A stretch of DNA of 64,000 nt from Salinisphaera aquimarina. Its GTDB lineage: Bacteria > Pseudomonadota > Gammaproteobacteria > Nevskiales > Salinisphaeraceae. Made by a program: the position numbers and the translations under genes. The notes under the pieces were generated by a model. It worked only from the letters and a program-made list of their open reading frames with translations. It did not search any database and was not told the DNA's origin. The first letter of the stretch is position 1. The number at the start of each line of letters is the position of its first letter. The DNA lies in NCBI RefSeq assembly GCF_042643355.1, contig NZ_JBHRSS010000005.1:1-64000 (forward strand). The letters are read 5' to 3'. Below are positions 27,703 through 35,896 of this stretch, piece after piece.

Positions 27703-27750
27703 TCTGAAACTAGCAAGTCGAATTCGGCCATCGTTAGTGCCAACTGCGGA
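27703..27750 (-). promoter_or_regulatory. Conserved sulfonate promoter module, sauS copy
   Basis: On the plus strand TCTGAAACTAGCAAG (27703-27717), 15 bases, then GTTAGTGCCAACTGCGGA (27733-27750). The TRAP promoter has the same two blocks at identical spacing (31713-31760). In both cases the module is just upstream, in the direction of transcription, of an AT-rich stretch that could hold the -10, which suits an activator site. Here the first block also forms an inverted repeat, CGACTTGC at 27690-27697 with GCAAGTCG at 27713-27720. Confidence 0.55.
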
Positions 27751-28275
27751 TGGATTTTAGGGCCAAGGCGAGTCAAACCAGAGCGCAGGAACGGCCCCTA
27801 AGCCGTGTCTGCGGATGGTTTCGAATAGCTGAACGATGATGGCCGTGGAAACTGGGTCACGCCATGCGGCCACGTCTCAGCCTGCGCGGAGCTCGTCAAT
27901 TATGAGATTCAATCACGCGTCTAGGACCAGGCAAGTCGGGCCGTGGCTCTGACTCCAGGCATATCGACATCGCCGCGCCTGCCGTACCACGACCTATGCG
28001 GGCTGTCGGGCGGCCTCGCCCGCCACATGTTGAAAGACGAGCGTCTATGCAAACATCAACCGAGCCACTGAATATCGTATGGCTCAGGTTTAAGAGCTCG
28101 TCGCCAATGCACTATGCGCCTCGTATCCGTACGCATGGACAGGCAGATCGATATGCCCAAAACCACCGCCCGCTTGGGTCGTCACGACTTAGGCGCGCAG
28201 TTGCACAGTTCCGAGCCTGTAATCCGGCTGAGCCGGATGACGTTTATGATCAATGGCAACAACAGCGCAGGCGGC

Positions 28276-28301
28276 GGGACAGGCGCGCTAGCGCCTGTCC
28301 C
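28276..28301 (-). terminator. Perfect hairpin after dctP
   Basis: GGGACAGGCGC and GCGCCTGTCCC pair perfectly around a GCTA loop, 23 bases after the dctP stop codon. A clear T-tract on the minus strand is absent, so it may be a weak terminator or an RNA-stabilising stem. Confidence 0.6.
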
Positions 28302-28324
28302 GAGTCGACTTAATTCGCTGAGTC

Positions 28325-29434
28325 TCAGCGGGCGGACTGTTCTTCGTGCGCGGTGTTAACAAGGTTGGTATACAGCTCTAGTATCTGAGAGCGATACGGA
28401 TAGATTTTCTTGGCGTACGCAATCTGAGAATCAAGTACTTTTTTGAAGAACTTGTTTTTCTTTGCGTATTCGGCAGTAATCTTGTTCTGCGCCTTGATGA
28501 ACGCGGGATAGTACTCGTCCGGCGTATCGTGCACCTTCACGCCCTCTGCCTCCATTTCTTGAAGCGCTTGGGAGTTGGCGTCGATATTCGCCTGTAACGT
28601 TTCTGAGACCTGTGCCTGGACCGCGCTGCGGAAAATCGCCCGTAGATCCTTGGGCAGGCTGTCCCAGAAAGTCTTGTTGACCTGCAGTTCACCCATGTCG
28701 GTCTGTTGATGCAGACCCTGTAGATAATAGTTCTTCCAGATCTTGTCGAGGCCGAGATTCAGATCGTCCGAAGGGCTGGTCCATTCCGCCCCGTCAATGA
28801 CGCCACGCTGTGCAGCCGGCACGATTTCGGCCGCGGGCAATGATACGGCGGACACACCCATTTCCTTGTACGTCTGGCCGGCGATGCCGGGTGGCGACCG
28901 ATACTTCATTTTTTTGAAGTCTGCGAGGCTATTGATAGGACTCTTGAACCAACCCAGCGGATCCGGTCCGATAGGCTGGATAATAAACGGTTTCAGGTCG
29001 AGGCCCATGATTTCCTGGTCAAGCTCGTTATAGAGCTTCTCGCCTTCACCACGGTAGTACCAGGCCAGCATGGCATCCTGATCGAGACCGGTACTGGCTG
29101 GTGCGTTGGCGAACAGGACATAAGCCGGATGCTTGCCCGACCAGTAGTTACCCCATGCAAAGCACCCCTCGACGAGGCCTTGCGCTGTAGCATCCAACTG
29201 CTCGAACGGTTGCACGACCGCACCTGCCGGCAGCACGTCGATCTTCAATCGGCCGTTGGACATGGTGTCCACGTTTGCGGACATCTGTTCCAGAAGTTTG
29301 TAGAAAAGACTAGCCGATGGCACGGCGGTCTGTATCCGCATGTCGTAGACTTTCTGATCCTGGGCCCATGCAGGCACGGCGACCAGAAAACTCATCAGAA
29401 TCGTTATCGTGGTGGTTATTTGCCTAACGTTCAT
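28325..29434 (-). CDS. TRAP transporter substrate-binding protein (DctP family)
   Basis: 369 residues with a clear signal peptide (ITILMSFLVAVPAWA, cleavage before QDQKVY). It contains the TRAP binding-protein features: an Arg-containing KMKYRSPPG, and VDGAEWTSPSDD-like text where the ligand is bracketed. It would deliver a small organic acid or sulfonate to the DctQM membrane pair encoded upstream. The gene is third of the TRAP operon, 111 bases after dctM. The promoter module shared with sauS suggests the ligand is linked to sulfoacetate or isethionate (inference). TauKLM of Rhodobacteria shows that TRAP systems can carry taurine. Confidence 0.85.
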   Translation of the reverse strand: MNVRQITTTITILMSFLVAVPAWAQDQKVYDMRIQTAVPSASLFYKLLEQMSANVDTMSNGRLKIDVLPAGAVVQPFEQLDATAQGLVEGCFAWGNYWSGKHPAYVLFANAPASTGLDQDAMLAWYYRGEGEKLYNELDQEIMGLDLKPFIIQPIGPDPLGWFKSPINSLADFKKMKYRSPPGIAGQTYKEMGVSAVSLPAAEIVPAAQRGVIDGAEWTSPSDDLNLGLDKIWKNYYLQGLHQQTDMGELQVNKTFWDSLPKDLRAIFRSAVQAQVSETLQANIDANSQALQEMEAEGVKVHDTPDEYYPAFIKAQNKITAEYAKKNKFFKKVLDSQIAYAKKIYPYRSQILELYTNLVNTAHEEQSAR

Positions 29435-29545
29435 GGTTACTTTCCCTCTTTTCGCATTCAGTCTTGTTATTGATTCATATCTCGAACGCAGCCTTTAAGT
29501 ACCTCGTTTCCCTCTTCTATTTTCTTGCATCGCTTTCGACAGGCG

Positions 29546-30865
29546 TCAGTTATCGATAAGCGACGGGAGCCAACCGACGATGCCGGGAAAAGCCATAAGC
29601 AGGCCAACGACGACCAGTTGCAGAACGATGAACTGGACTTGGCCGGCATAGATATCGCCCATTCGCCAGCTCGGCACGACGCCCTTGAGAAAGTAGGACG
29701 ATAGCGCCATCGGCGGCGTGAGCCATGATGTCTGCAGCGTGACCGCAACCAGAATGGCGAACCAGAGTGGGTCGACGCCCATATGCGTTACCGTTGGCAT
29801 GAAGATCGGCACCACGACCAGCACTATCGGAATCCACTCGAGTGGCGAGCCGAGCACAAACACGATAGCCAACATGAGTACCAGCATCGATGTGCCCGTC
29901 AACGGCAGATTCAGCAGCCATTCCGTAAGCACTTTGTCGCTACCGAGCCGCGAGAACACCGCACCGAAGAAGTTCGCTGAGACCAGCAAAAACATGATGA
30001 AACTGGTGGTTAGCGCTGTCCGGAAGACCGCCGTCTTGAACTGAGAAAAATTCAGGCTGCGATAGCTCAGCGCCAAAACCAGGGATGCGAATGAACCGGT
30101 CGCCGCCGCGTCGGTCGGTGTGGCGATTCCGGCCAGGATTACGCCAAGCGTCGCGACGATGATCATCGCGACCGGAAACACGCCGGCAAAGAACTCCCGG
30201 GCTTTCGCTGCGGGCCCGACCTCCGCTTCCGCACCTATCAGTGGCGGGCCGAGCTTTGGATTGATCCAGCACCGGATCAGGGTATACAGGATATATATCG
30301 CACCCAGCATGAGTCCTGGCACGATGGCGGCCGCGAACAGATCGGTAACCGGAACACCCATGACCGGGCCCATTACGATTAACAGGATGCTCGGCGGGAT
30401 AAGAATACCCAGCGTGCCGCCCGCCGAAATGGCACCCGCAGACAAACGCGTGTCGTAGCCGGACTCCTTCATCACCGGCGCCGCCATCACACCGAGTATC
30501 GTGACCGATGCACCAACAATGCCCGTAGCCGCCCCAAAGATGATCGCAACCAGAAGGGTGATCAGATAGAGAGAGCCACTCAGGCCGGACAGCATCAGAC
30601 GTAACGCCCGAAAGACGCGATCCATGAGTCCAGATTGTTCGAGCACGTAGCCCATGAACAGGAATAGCGGGATGGCGGCCAGCGTGGTGTCGCGCATGGT
30701 TCCGAAGAACTGGAACGTCAACAGGTAGAAAACCAGGTTGCCTATTCCCAGATAACCTACGATCAAGGCGACAAACAGAAAACTGAATGCCATGGGATAG
30801 CCCGTTAGCAGAGCGATACCGATCATTCCCAAACCGGCGAAACCCAGCGCTGGATCGGACATCAC
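29546..30865 (-). CDS. TRAP transporter large membrane subunit (DctM family)
   Basis: 439 residues, about 12 hydrophobic segments. Typical DctM stretches are AIPLFLFMGYVLEQSGLMDRVF, GGTLGILIPPSILLIVMGPVMG and ILVAVTLQTSWLTPPMALSSYFLKG. It forms the sodium-driven channel in the inner membrane. Its ATG overlaps the dctQ stop by four bases, so the two are coupled. Confidence 0.92.
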   Translation of the reverse strand: MMSDPALGFAGLGMIGIALLTGYPMAFSFLFVALIVGYLGIGNLVFYLLTFQFFGTMRDTTLAAIPLFLFMGYVLEQSGLMDRVFRALRLMLSGLSGSLYLITLLVAIIFGAATGIVGASVTILGVMAAPVMKESGYDTRLSAGAISAGGTLGILIPPSILLIVMGPVMGVPVTDLFAAAIVPGLMLGAIYILYTLIRCWINPKLGPPLIGAEAEVGPAAKAREFFAGVFPVAMIIVATLGVILAGIATPTDAAATGSFASLVLALSYRSLNFSQFKTAVFRTALTTSFIMFLLVSANFFGAVFSRLGSDKVLTEWLLNLPLTGTSMLVLMLAIVFVLGSPLEWIPIVLVVVPIFMPTVTHMGVDPLWFAILVAVTLQTSWLTPPMALSSYFLKGVVPSWRMGDIYAGQVQFIVLQLVVVGLLMAFPGIVGWLPSLIDN

Positions 30866-31404
30866 TCGGATTCAGCCGTGAAGCGCTTGTTGGTAACCAC
30901 GCAATACAGACACTTGATCGTTTCAGATAAACCCTGGATCAGCAGTAATGCGCCGGTGACCGGCATCACCATCTTGAACGGGTAAATGATCGGCTGCCAC
31001 GGACTGGAGACCAATGATTCTCCAATCGACCATGATCGCCAGGCATACTGATAGGTGAGCCAAGTGAAGATTCCGATGGCGGGAAAAAAGAAAAAGAAAT
31101 AGAAGAACGCATCGCTAGCGCCCTGCCATCGAACAGGGAGGATGTTGTAGAGGAAATCGGCTCTCACATGCTGGTCACGGCCAAGGGTATAGGCAGCAGC
31201 GAGCATGAAGATGGAACCGTAGAACATGAACGTCATGTCGTAGGCCCAGCTTGTGGGTCGACCGAATGCATAGCGGCTGATGACTTCGAAAACCAGTGCG
31301 CCGGTCATAGGCAGAATGAGCCAGGCGGCCGCCTTGCCAACCCATATCCCCGGCAGGTCGAGAACGGCCACGAAACGTCTCAGTCTTTGCTCCTTGCGCT
31401 GCAT
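30862..31404 (-). CDS. TRAP transporter small membrane subunit (DctQ family)
   Basis: About 180 residues with four hydrophobic segments, containing GALVFEVISRYAFGRPTSWAYD, the DctQ hallmark between TM1 and TM2. It pairs with DctM. I prefer the ATG at 31404; a TTG at 31419 is in frame, and the G-run between them may be the ribosome site for 31404. It is the first gene of the TRAP operon and is preceded by the module at 31713-31760. Confidence 0.88.
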   Translation of the reverse strand: MQRKEQRLRRFVAVLDLPGIWVGKAAAWLILPMTGALVFEVISRYAFGRPTSWAYDMTFMFYGSIFMLAAAYTLGRDQHVRADFLYNILPVRWQGASDAFFYFFFFFPAIGIFTWLTYQYAWRSWSIGESLVSSPWQPIIYPFKMVMPVTGALLLIQGLSETIKCLYCVVTNKRFTAESE

Positions 31405-31712
31405 TATCCCCCCAATCAAGCTCGGCTTTTATTGTGTGGCTATGTAACAAAGATCGAGCAAGCCGACCTCTTTGATATCCTAAGACTCATTCCTAGGGTG
31501 ACGCATGCCGCGATACCCTGTTGACAGCACAGGACACCGCTGGTGTCTAATAGAGTAGACATCCAACGACACTCGCCACGAGAAGCCCGCTGCAGGCCTT
31601 CCGCAACACAGCCGCACGACACAATTAGAAAGATGGCGCAAGCGATGTCTGCTTTCTATCACCCTTGCTCTCCTTGTGTCTTGTAATCGATTTTTAATTT
31701 GGCAGGACTTGA

Positions 31713-31760
31713 TCTGACGCTAGCAAGCGTTTCGCGGATAATGTTAGTGCCAGTTGCAGA
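31713..31760 (-). promoter_or_regulatory. Conserved sulfonate promoter module, TRAP copy
   Basis: TCTGACGCTAGCAAG (31713-31727), 15 bases, GTTAGTGCCAGTTGCAGA (31743-31760) on the plus strand. It matches the sauS module in 13 of 15 bases in the first block and 15 of 18 in the second, with identical spacing. An AT-rich stretch (31690-31700) lies on the TRAP side. Confidence 0.55.
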
Positions 31761-32100
31761 CGCTCAGTGGTGCCAAAACCCCTGCAGCTTACGTTGCAGC
31801 CGACTATTCGCGACCAGTCGTGCCGACGCGCATCCTTATAGATGCCGTGACAAAGTTATTTCGTACTGTGGTCAGCCAGATCGCATACATACGTCGCATT
31901 CAAGCTCCGGCGGCTACAATTTGACTACTCGCCCCGTTTCGTCAGCGCGTGATGCAAATACCAGCGGTTTGACGCGGAGAAGGATTTCCCGCTGGAGCTT
32001 TTAGACCGTTGTGAAGTCTGGCCGGGTAACGCCCTGCGCTACGTGGCGACTTAGAAAATGCCGTGCCAGTCCACTTCCACAACAGAATTCGTTCGCTGTG

Positions 32101-32168
32101 GCCCGCGCCGTGCCGGGATTGCAGATGTCCACCGTCGCGACCGCCCGCGCCGTACCGGCATTGAGATG
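32101..32168. repeat. Imperfect direct repeat upstream of the MocR gene
   Basis: GCCCGCGCCGTGCCGGGATT followed by GCAGATG at 32101-32127, and GCCCGCGCCGTACCGGCATT followed by GAGATG at 32143-32168. The copies start 42 bases apart, a multiple of about four helical turns. Function unknown. Confidence 0.5.
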
Positions 32169-32386
32169 AATTCGATTTTTCCGAACTATTGCTTTCGAAA
32201 AATCTAATTACAAAGCGAGATAATTTGTCCGATACTCAGACAGGTGCAATATCCAATAGCCGAAAGCGCAACCTGTAAAAATGCGTTAACTCGATGATAT
32301 CACTGGCTTAATAATCACAATTAGCAGCAAGTCAGTGAGGGGTTGAATTCGCACGCGCTCACGGCCGAGATTTTCGGAGCGATGGC

Positions 32387-33859
32387 ATGCGAGATCATCT
32401 TTTCTATTTTGAACCGTCCGATAACGAGAGTCTGCAGACACAGATTCGCACCATGATGGTTCACGCCATACGTGATGGTCATATACCGCCGGGAAGCCCT
32501 ATCCCGTCCTGTCGTGAACTTGCTCGAAAACTCTCCGTTTCGCGTAACACAGTCGTGCTGACCTACGAAAAACTGGTTGACGATGGCTTTCTCTATTCGC
32601 GTGAACGCAGCGGGTATTTCGTCGCCGACAGTTTCCAGCCTTCATGTATTCGTCGGAATGCCCGTCAATGCACCTCGCGCCGGAACCAGCTTGACTGGCG
32701 CCGGCGACTGCAGGTGCGACCCGACCAGCAACGTAACATCGTCAAGCCGAGGGATTGGCGAAATTATCCATATCCGTTCATCTATGGCCAACTCGATCAC
32801 GAACTGTTTCCGTTCAATGAATGGCGCGAGTGTTCACGCGAGGCCAACAGCAAGCATGCGATCCGGGAATGGTTCAGTGACAGCATCGACGGTGATGACC
32901 CGATGCTCCTCGAACAGCTGCACACCAAGGTTCTGCCCGAGCGCGGCGTTTGGGCCAATCCGGACGAAATACTTATAACGCTGGGAACGCAACATTCCCT
33001 GTATCTCGTGTCGAACCTGCTGATGTCGGAAAACATTGTCGTCGGTATCGAGGACCCCGGCTATGTAGATGCGCGCAATATCTTCGAAACCTCGGGCGCA
33101 CGTGTCGTGCCGATTCCCTTGGACGACGAGGGCATGGTCGTCGATGAACGAATGGACGAATGCGACGTCGTGTATGTCACCCCAAGTCACCAATCCCCCA
33201 CTACGGTAACCATGTCGCTCGAGCGCCGTCGCGCCTTGCTTGCGAAGGCACAGGCATCCGACGTCATCATTATTGAAGACGATTATGAGAGTGAGACGAA
33301 CTTTCTGAAGGATCCCATTCCTGCTTTGAAGAGTCTCGACGAGAACAGTCGCGTCATCTATGTCAGCAGCCTTTCCAAGACACTCGCACCAGGTCTGCGG
33401 ATGGGCTATATGGTGGCACCGACCCCGTTCATCCACGAGGCGCGTGCGTTGCGTCGGCTCATGCTGCGCCACCCGCCGAGTAACAATCAGCACACCGTCG
33501 CGCTTTTCCTCGCGCGTGGTTACCACGACACCGCAGTCCATCGGCTCACACGAATCTATAATGAGAGATGGCACACGATGTCGGCCGCGCTAGACCGCTA
33601 CTTGCCCGATGTAACCCGGATACCGACCTATGGCGGCACATCTTTCTGGGTACGCGGCCCGCGCGGCATGGATGCCATTTCGCTAGCCCAGCGTGCAGCC
33701 GATAAAGGCATCCTTGTTGAACCCGGCAATATCCATTTCATGGCCGACAACCCGCCGCGCAATTACCTGAGACTAGGCTTCGCAGCCATTTCGGAAGACA
33801 AGATCGAGGCCGGCATCATGCAACTGACGTCGATCATCGATACATTCCGCGTCGCGTAG
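32387..33859 (+). CDS. MocR-type (GntR/aminotransferase) regulator, TauR-like
   Basis: 490 residues. The N-terminal winged helix (about 14-80: LQTQIRTMMVHAIRDGHI, LARKLSVSRNTVVLTYEKL, GFLYSRERSGYFV) is fused to a fold-type I aminotransferase domain with the PLP lysine at about 331 in SSLSKTLAPGLRMGY. TauR, the taurine-responsive activator of Rhodobacter, has this architecture. The four TGGnCC direct-repeat operators in the window (thiO, xsc, pta, tauX) have the spacing expected of a dimeric MocR protein, so this is the best candidate to bind them (inference). The gene is divergent from the TRAP operon. Its own promoter shows no such operator. PLP-dependent regulators of other amines (GabR, PdxR) are alternatives. 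Confidence 0.88.
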   Translation: MRDHLFYFEPSDNESLQTQIRTMMVHAIRDGHIPPGSPIPSCRELARKLSVSRNTVVLTYEKLVDDGFLYSRERSGYFVADSFQPSCIRRNARQCTSRRNQLDWRRRLQVRPDQQRNIVKPRDWRNYPYPFIYGQLDHELFPFNEWRECSREANSKHAIREWFSDSIDGDDPMLLEQLHTKVLPERGVWANPDEILITLGTQHSLYLVSNLLMSENIVVGIEDPGYVDARNIFETSGARVVPIPLDDEGMVVDERMDECDVVYVTPSHQSPTTVTMSLERRRALLAKAQASDVIIIEDDYESETNFLKDPIPALKSLDENSRVIYVSSLSKTLAPGLRMGYMVAPTPFIHEARALRRLMLRHPPSNNQHTVALFLARGYHDTAVHRLTRIYNERWHTMSAALDRYLPDVTRIPTYGGTSFWVRGPRGMDAISLAQRAADKGILVEPGNIHFMADNPPRNYLRLGFAAISEDKIEAGIMQLTSIIDTFRVA

Positions 33860-34122
33860 GCGGATCTGACGAGGGATTGGGCGACAGGCGGCATGCGCCG
33901 GGCTGACTTATTAGAATAATTGTCGGTCTCGGCACTGCTCGCATTACCCGCCTAGAACAGGGATCAAGGAGTTTCGTTTAACGACATTGGCTACCCTGTC
34001 GTGATTACTTCACCGTCCAACCAACACGCCCTCGCCCGTCGTTTGAAAACGTATGGGGGCTCGGAATTGCGTTGGATCGGGACCCGCTGGAGGGATGAGC
34101 CCGCTCGACGGTGCGGTTCAGT

Positions 34123-34476
34123 TCAACCGACTACCAATACGATCAGAATCACCAAGCCCAGTATCACCGTACCGCCGCCGACAAGCATCAATGCGACAGG
34201 AGACGCCAGGTCTTCGGGCAACGGCCGCAAGGCGAGGGTACGTCGCCGACGGTAGGCCATAAGCATCGTGAAAAAGGCGAGAACGAATGCAATCGTACAG
34301 GCAGCAAGATGTATCGACGTCGGGGCGTAAATTTCGCCGCGGATGAGCAACAGCGCGCCGTTGACTAGAAAGGCCAGGCTACTGCGAGTCCATGACAAAT
34401 CCGTTCTTTCAGCCTGGAGCCCCGGCAATTCCAATGGGCCGCCATGAGTTGCATCCTTGGCGCGCACGTAAGTCAC
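34123..34476 (-). CDS. DUF202 small membrane protein (YidG-like)
   Basis: 117 residues with three hydrophobic segments and the DUF202 start LQAERTDLSWTRSSLAFLVNGALLL. The function of the family is not established. It follows a second DUF202 gene with a seven-base gap, as in the yidH-yidG pair of Escherichia coli. No link to the sulfonate genes is evident. Confidence 0.8.
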   Translation of the reverse strand: MTYVRAKDATHGGPLELPGLQAERTDLSWTRSSLAFLVNGALLLIRGEIYAPTSIHLAACTIAFVLAFFTMLMAYRRRRTLALRPLPEDLASPVALMLVGGGTVILGLVILIVLVVG

Positions 34477-34483
34477 GCAGCGA

Positions 34484-34855
34484 CTAGGTATCGCCGAAGA
34501 CTGTGGTTAATACGAGCACTAGCAGCCCGACAACAACTACCCCCAATGCCAGTAGCCACGGCATCAGTGTGGACGGTAGCGGCGCATCACATCGCATCGC
34601 CTTTTGTGAACCATGCCAGCGCAGCGCGCTGCCCGCGACGCTCGCGATACTGATGACCGCGAGTACGCCCGCCAACAGCTTCCGGGCTCCGGGGACCGTG
34701 AATTCCGGCGCCAAGTGAACGATAGCGACCGCGCCGGCCAGCAACGCCAGCGCGGTTCGAATCCAAGCCAGGAAGGTCCGCTCGTTGGCCAATGTGAAGC
34801 GGTAATCAGGCTCGTGCTCAGGGTTTTTCTGGGGATTGGATTTTTCAACTTTCAT
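34484..34855 (-). CDS. DUF202 small membrane protein (YidH-like)
   Basis: About 123 residues with the DUF202 motif YRFTLANERTFLAWIRTALALLAG and three hydrophobic segments. The start at 34855 (MKVEKSNPQ) is preferred because the family begins shortly before this motif; 34909 is an in-frame alternative. It is probably co-transcribed with the next DUF202 gene. Its role is unknown. Confidence 0.8.
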   Translation of the reverse strand: MKVEKSNPQKNPEHEPDYRFTLANERTFLAWIRTALALLAGAVAIVHLAPEFTVPGARKLLAGVLAVISIASVAGSALRWHGSQKAMRCDAPLPSTLMPWLLALGVVVVGLLVLVLTTVFGDT

Positions 34856-35005
34856 CTTGGAATCGCCCCGATAAGAACAAGCCAGAATACTGCGGATCAC
34901 GCGATTCATGAGCCGAGGATAATTGGCATGGAACCTGTGCCGGCGTCGGGATGAACACCTTGGCTCCTGCCCGATAATAGACCGATGATAGCCGTCGCCA
35001 AAGGT

Positions 35006-35896
35006 TCACGAGGCGATGGCTGCAGCCGAGACCTGTACGGCCATGGCGTCGATAGCCGCTACCGTGGCCAATGCGCGCTCGGACCAGAAATCCGAAATTG
35101 AACCCAGCGTGGCGCGATCACGCGCGTAGCCACGCGCTTGACGACCGGCCTCATCGGCGAGTTGCCGGAGCGTTGCCGCTGGCTGCTGTTCCAGCAGGCT
35201 TCGCAATAGCAGGCGACGGTTGCCTACGTGCATCGCCACGCCCAACTCGTCGGCAATACAGGACAAATCACGCCGCGTCAGCACGATCCCGCTACAGACT
35301 GGTACCAGTAATCCGCCTGCCACGTCGTCCAGCGAATTGGCGTGCTTTCCGATATCCGCGATCGGCGCTTCGCGCAAGTGCAACGGCATGCGCCCGGGAT
35401 CGCCAAGAAGTGTCGCCTCGCATAAAAAGACATCGCGTACCACGCTTGCCCACGGCGCGTATGGCGCCGGCGCGACTCGCACGACACTGTCGAGAAAGGG
35501 CATCAACCAGCACAGGAGATGTTCCCAAAGCATCGCCTTGCGTGCATGTCGGGCACGCGGGTCGCTCTCGCTGCGCTCGACCAGTGCGGCATAGTCGGCC
35601 AACAGTGGCGCCAGTGCATCTGGCGAGCCGTCTATCCTGGCTCCCAACAGCCCTCGAAAACCTGCCACTCGGTCAGCCGCTTCTCCGCCGATAGCCCCTT
35701 CCGAGCCAAGGTAGACCGACGCGAATGGGTAGCATTGTTCGACGAACGACTGCGCGTGACGCTTGCGCCATGCCGCAAGCGATTCTGGCGCAACCAGGCC
35801 TAATGCAGCAGCCCAGCCTCGGTGCGCGTCGCCGGGCGTTTCTACAAATCCACCCAATAGCCGCAGCAGATCCGCGGATGCGCCGGACGTGCTCAT
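35006..35896 (-). CDS. TorD/DmsD-like molybdoenzyme chaperone
   Basis: 296 residues, largely helical, with the TorD-family features YPFASVYLGSEG, a central LLWEHLLCWLMPF-type segment and a Cys/His-poor C-terminus. These chaperones bind apo-molybdoenzymes and assist cofactor loading in the cytoplasm. Its start overlaps the stop of the catalytic subunit gene by one base (TAATG), so it almost surely serves that enzyme. It is longer than the usual 200-residue TorD; the last 90 residues carry no motif I recognise. Confidence 0.72.
   Translation of the reverse strand: MSTSGASADLLRLLGGFVETPGDAHRGWAAALGLVAPESLAAWRKRHAQSFVEQCYPFASVYLGSEGAIGGEAADRVAGFRGLLGARIDGSPDALAPLLADYAALVERSESDPRARHARKAMLWEHLLCWLMPFLDSVVRVAPAPYAPWASVVRDVFLCEATLLGDPGRMPLHLREAPIADIGKHANSLDDVAGGLLVPVCSGIVLTRRDLSCIADELGVAMHVGNRRLLLRSLLEQQPAATLRQLADEAGRQARGYARDRATLGSISDFWSERALATVAAIDAMAVQVSAAAIAS

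Larger units (their letters stand above)
27637..28324. other. sauS upstream region
   Basis: 688 bases between sauS and dctP. It holds an AT-rich probable -10 zone (27661-27690), the conserved module at 27703-27750 and the dctP terminator at 28276-28301. A lone TAGGACCA at 27922 lacks a partner at 23 bp. No gene is supported. Confidence 0.6.
31405..32386. other. Divergent region between the TRAP operon and the MocR regulator
   Basis: About 980 bases. It contains the module shared with sauS (31713-31760) and an imperfect direct repeat (32101/32143), both listed. AT-rich stretches at 32165-32310 suit the regulator promoter. The open frame 31699-32004 has no ribosome site or known relative and is not called. 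Confidence 0.6.

Noticed and set aside
27733..27742. Sigma-54 promoter suggested by TGGCAC on the minus strand before sauS and the TRAP operon
   Set aside because: The next TTGC is about 20 bases away rather than the five required between the -24 and -12 elements.
27922..27930. A further TGGnCC operator upstream of sauS (TAGGACCAG)
   Set aside because: There is no second box 23 bases away on either side.
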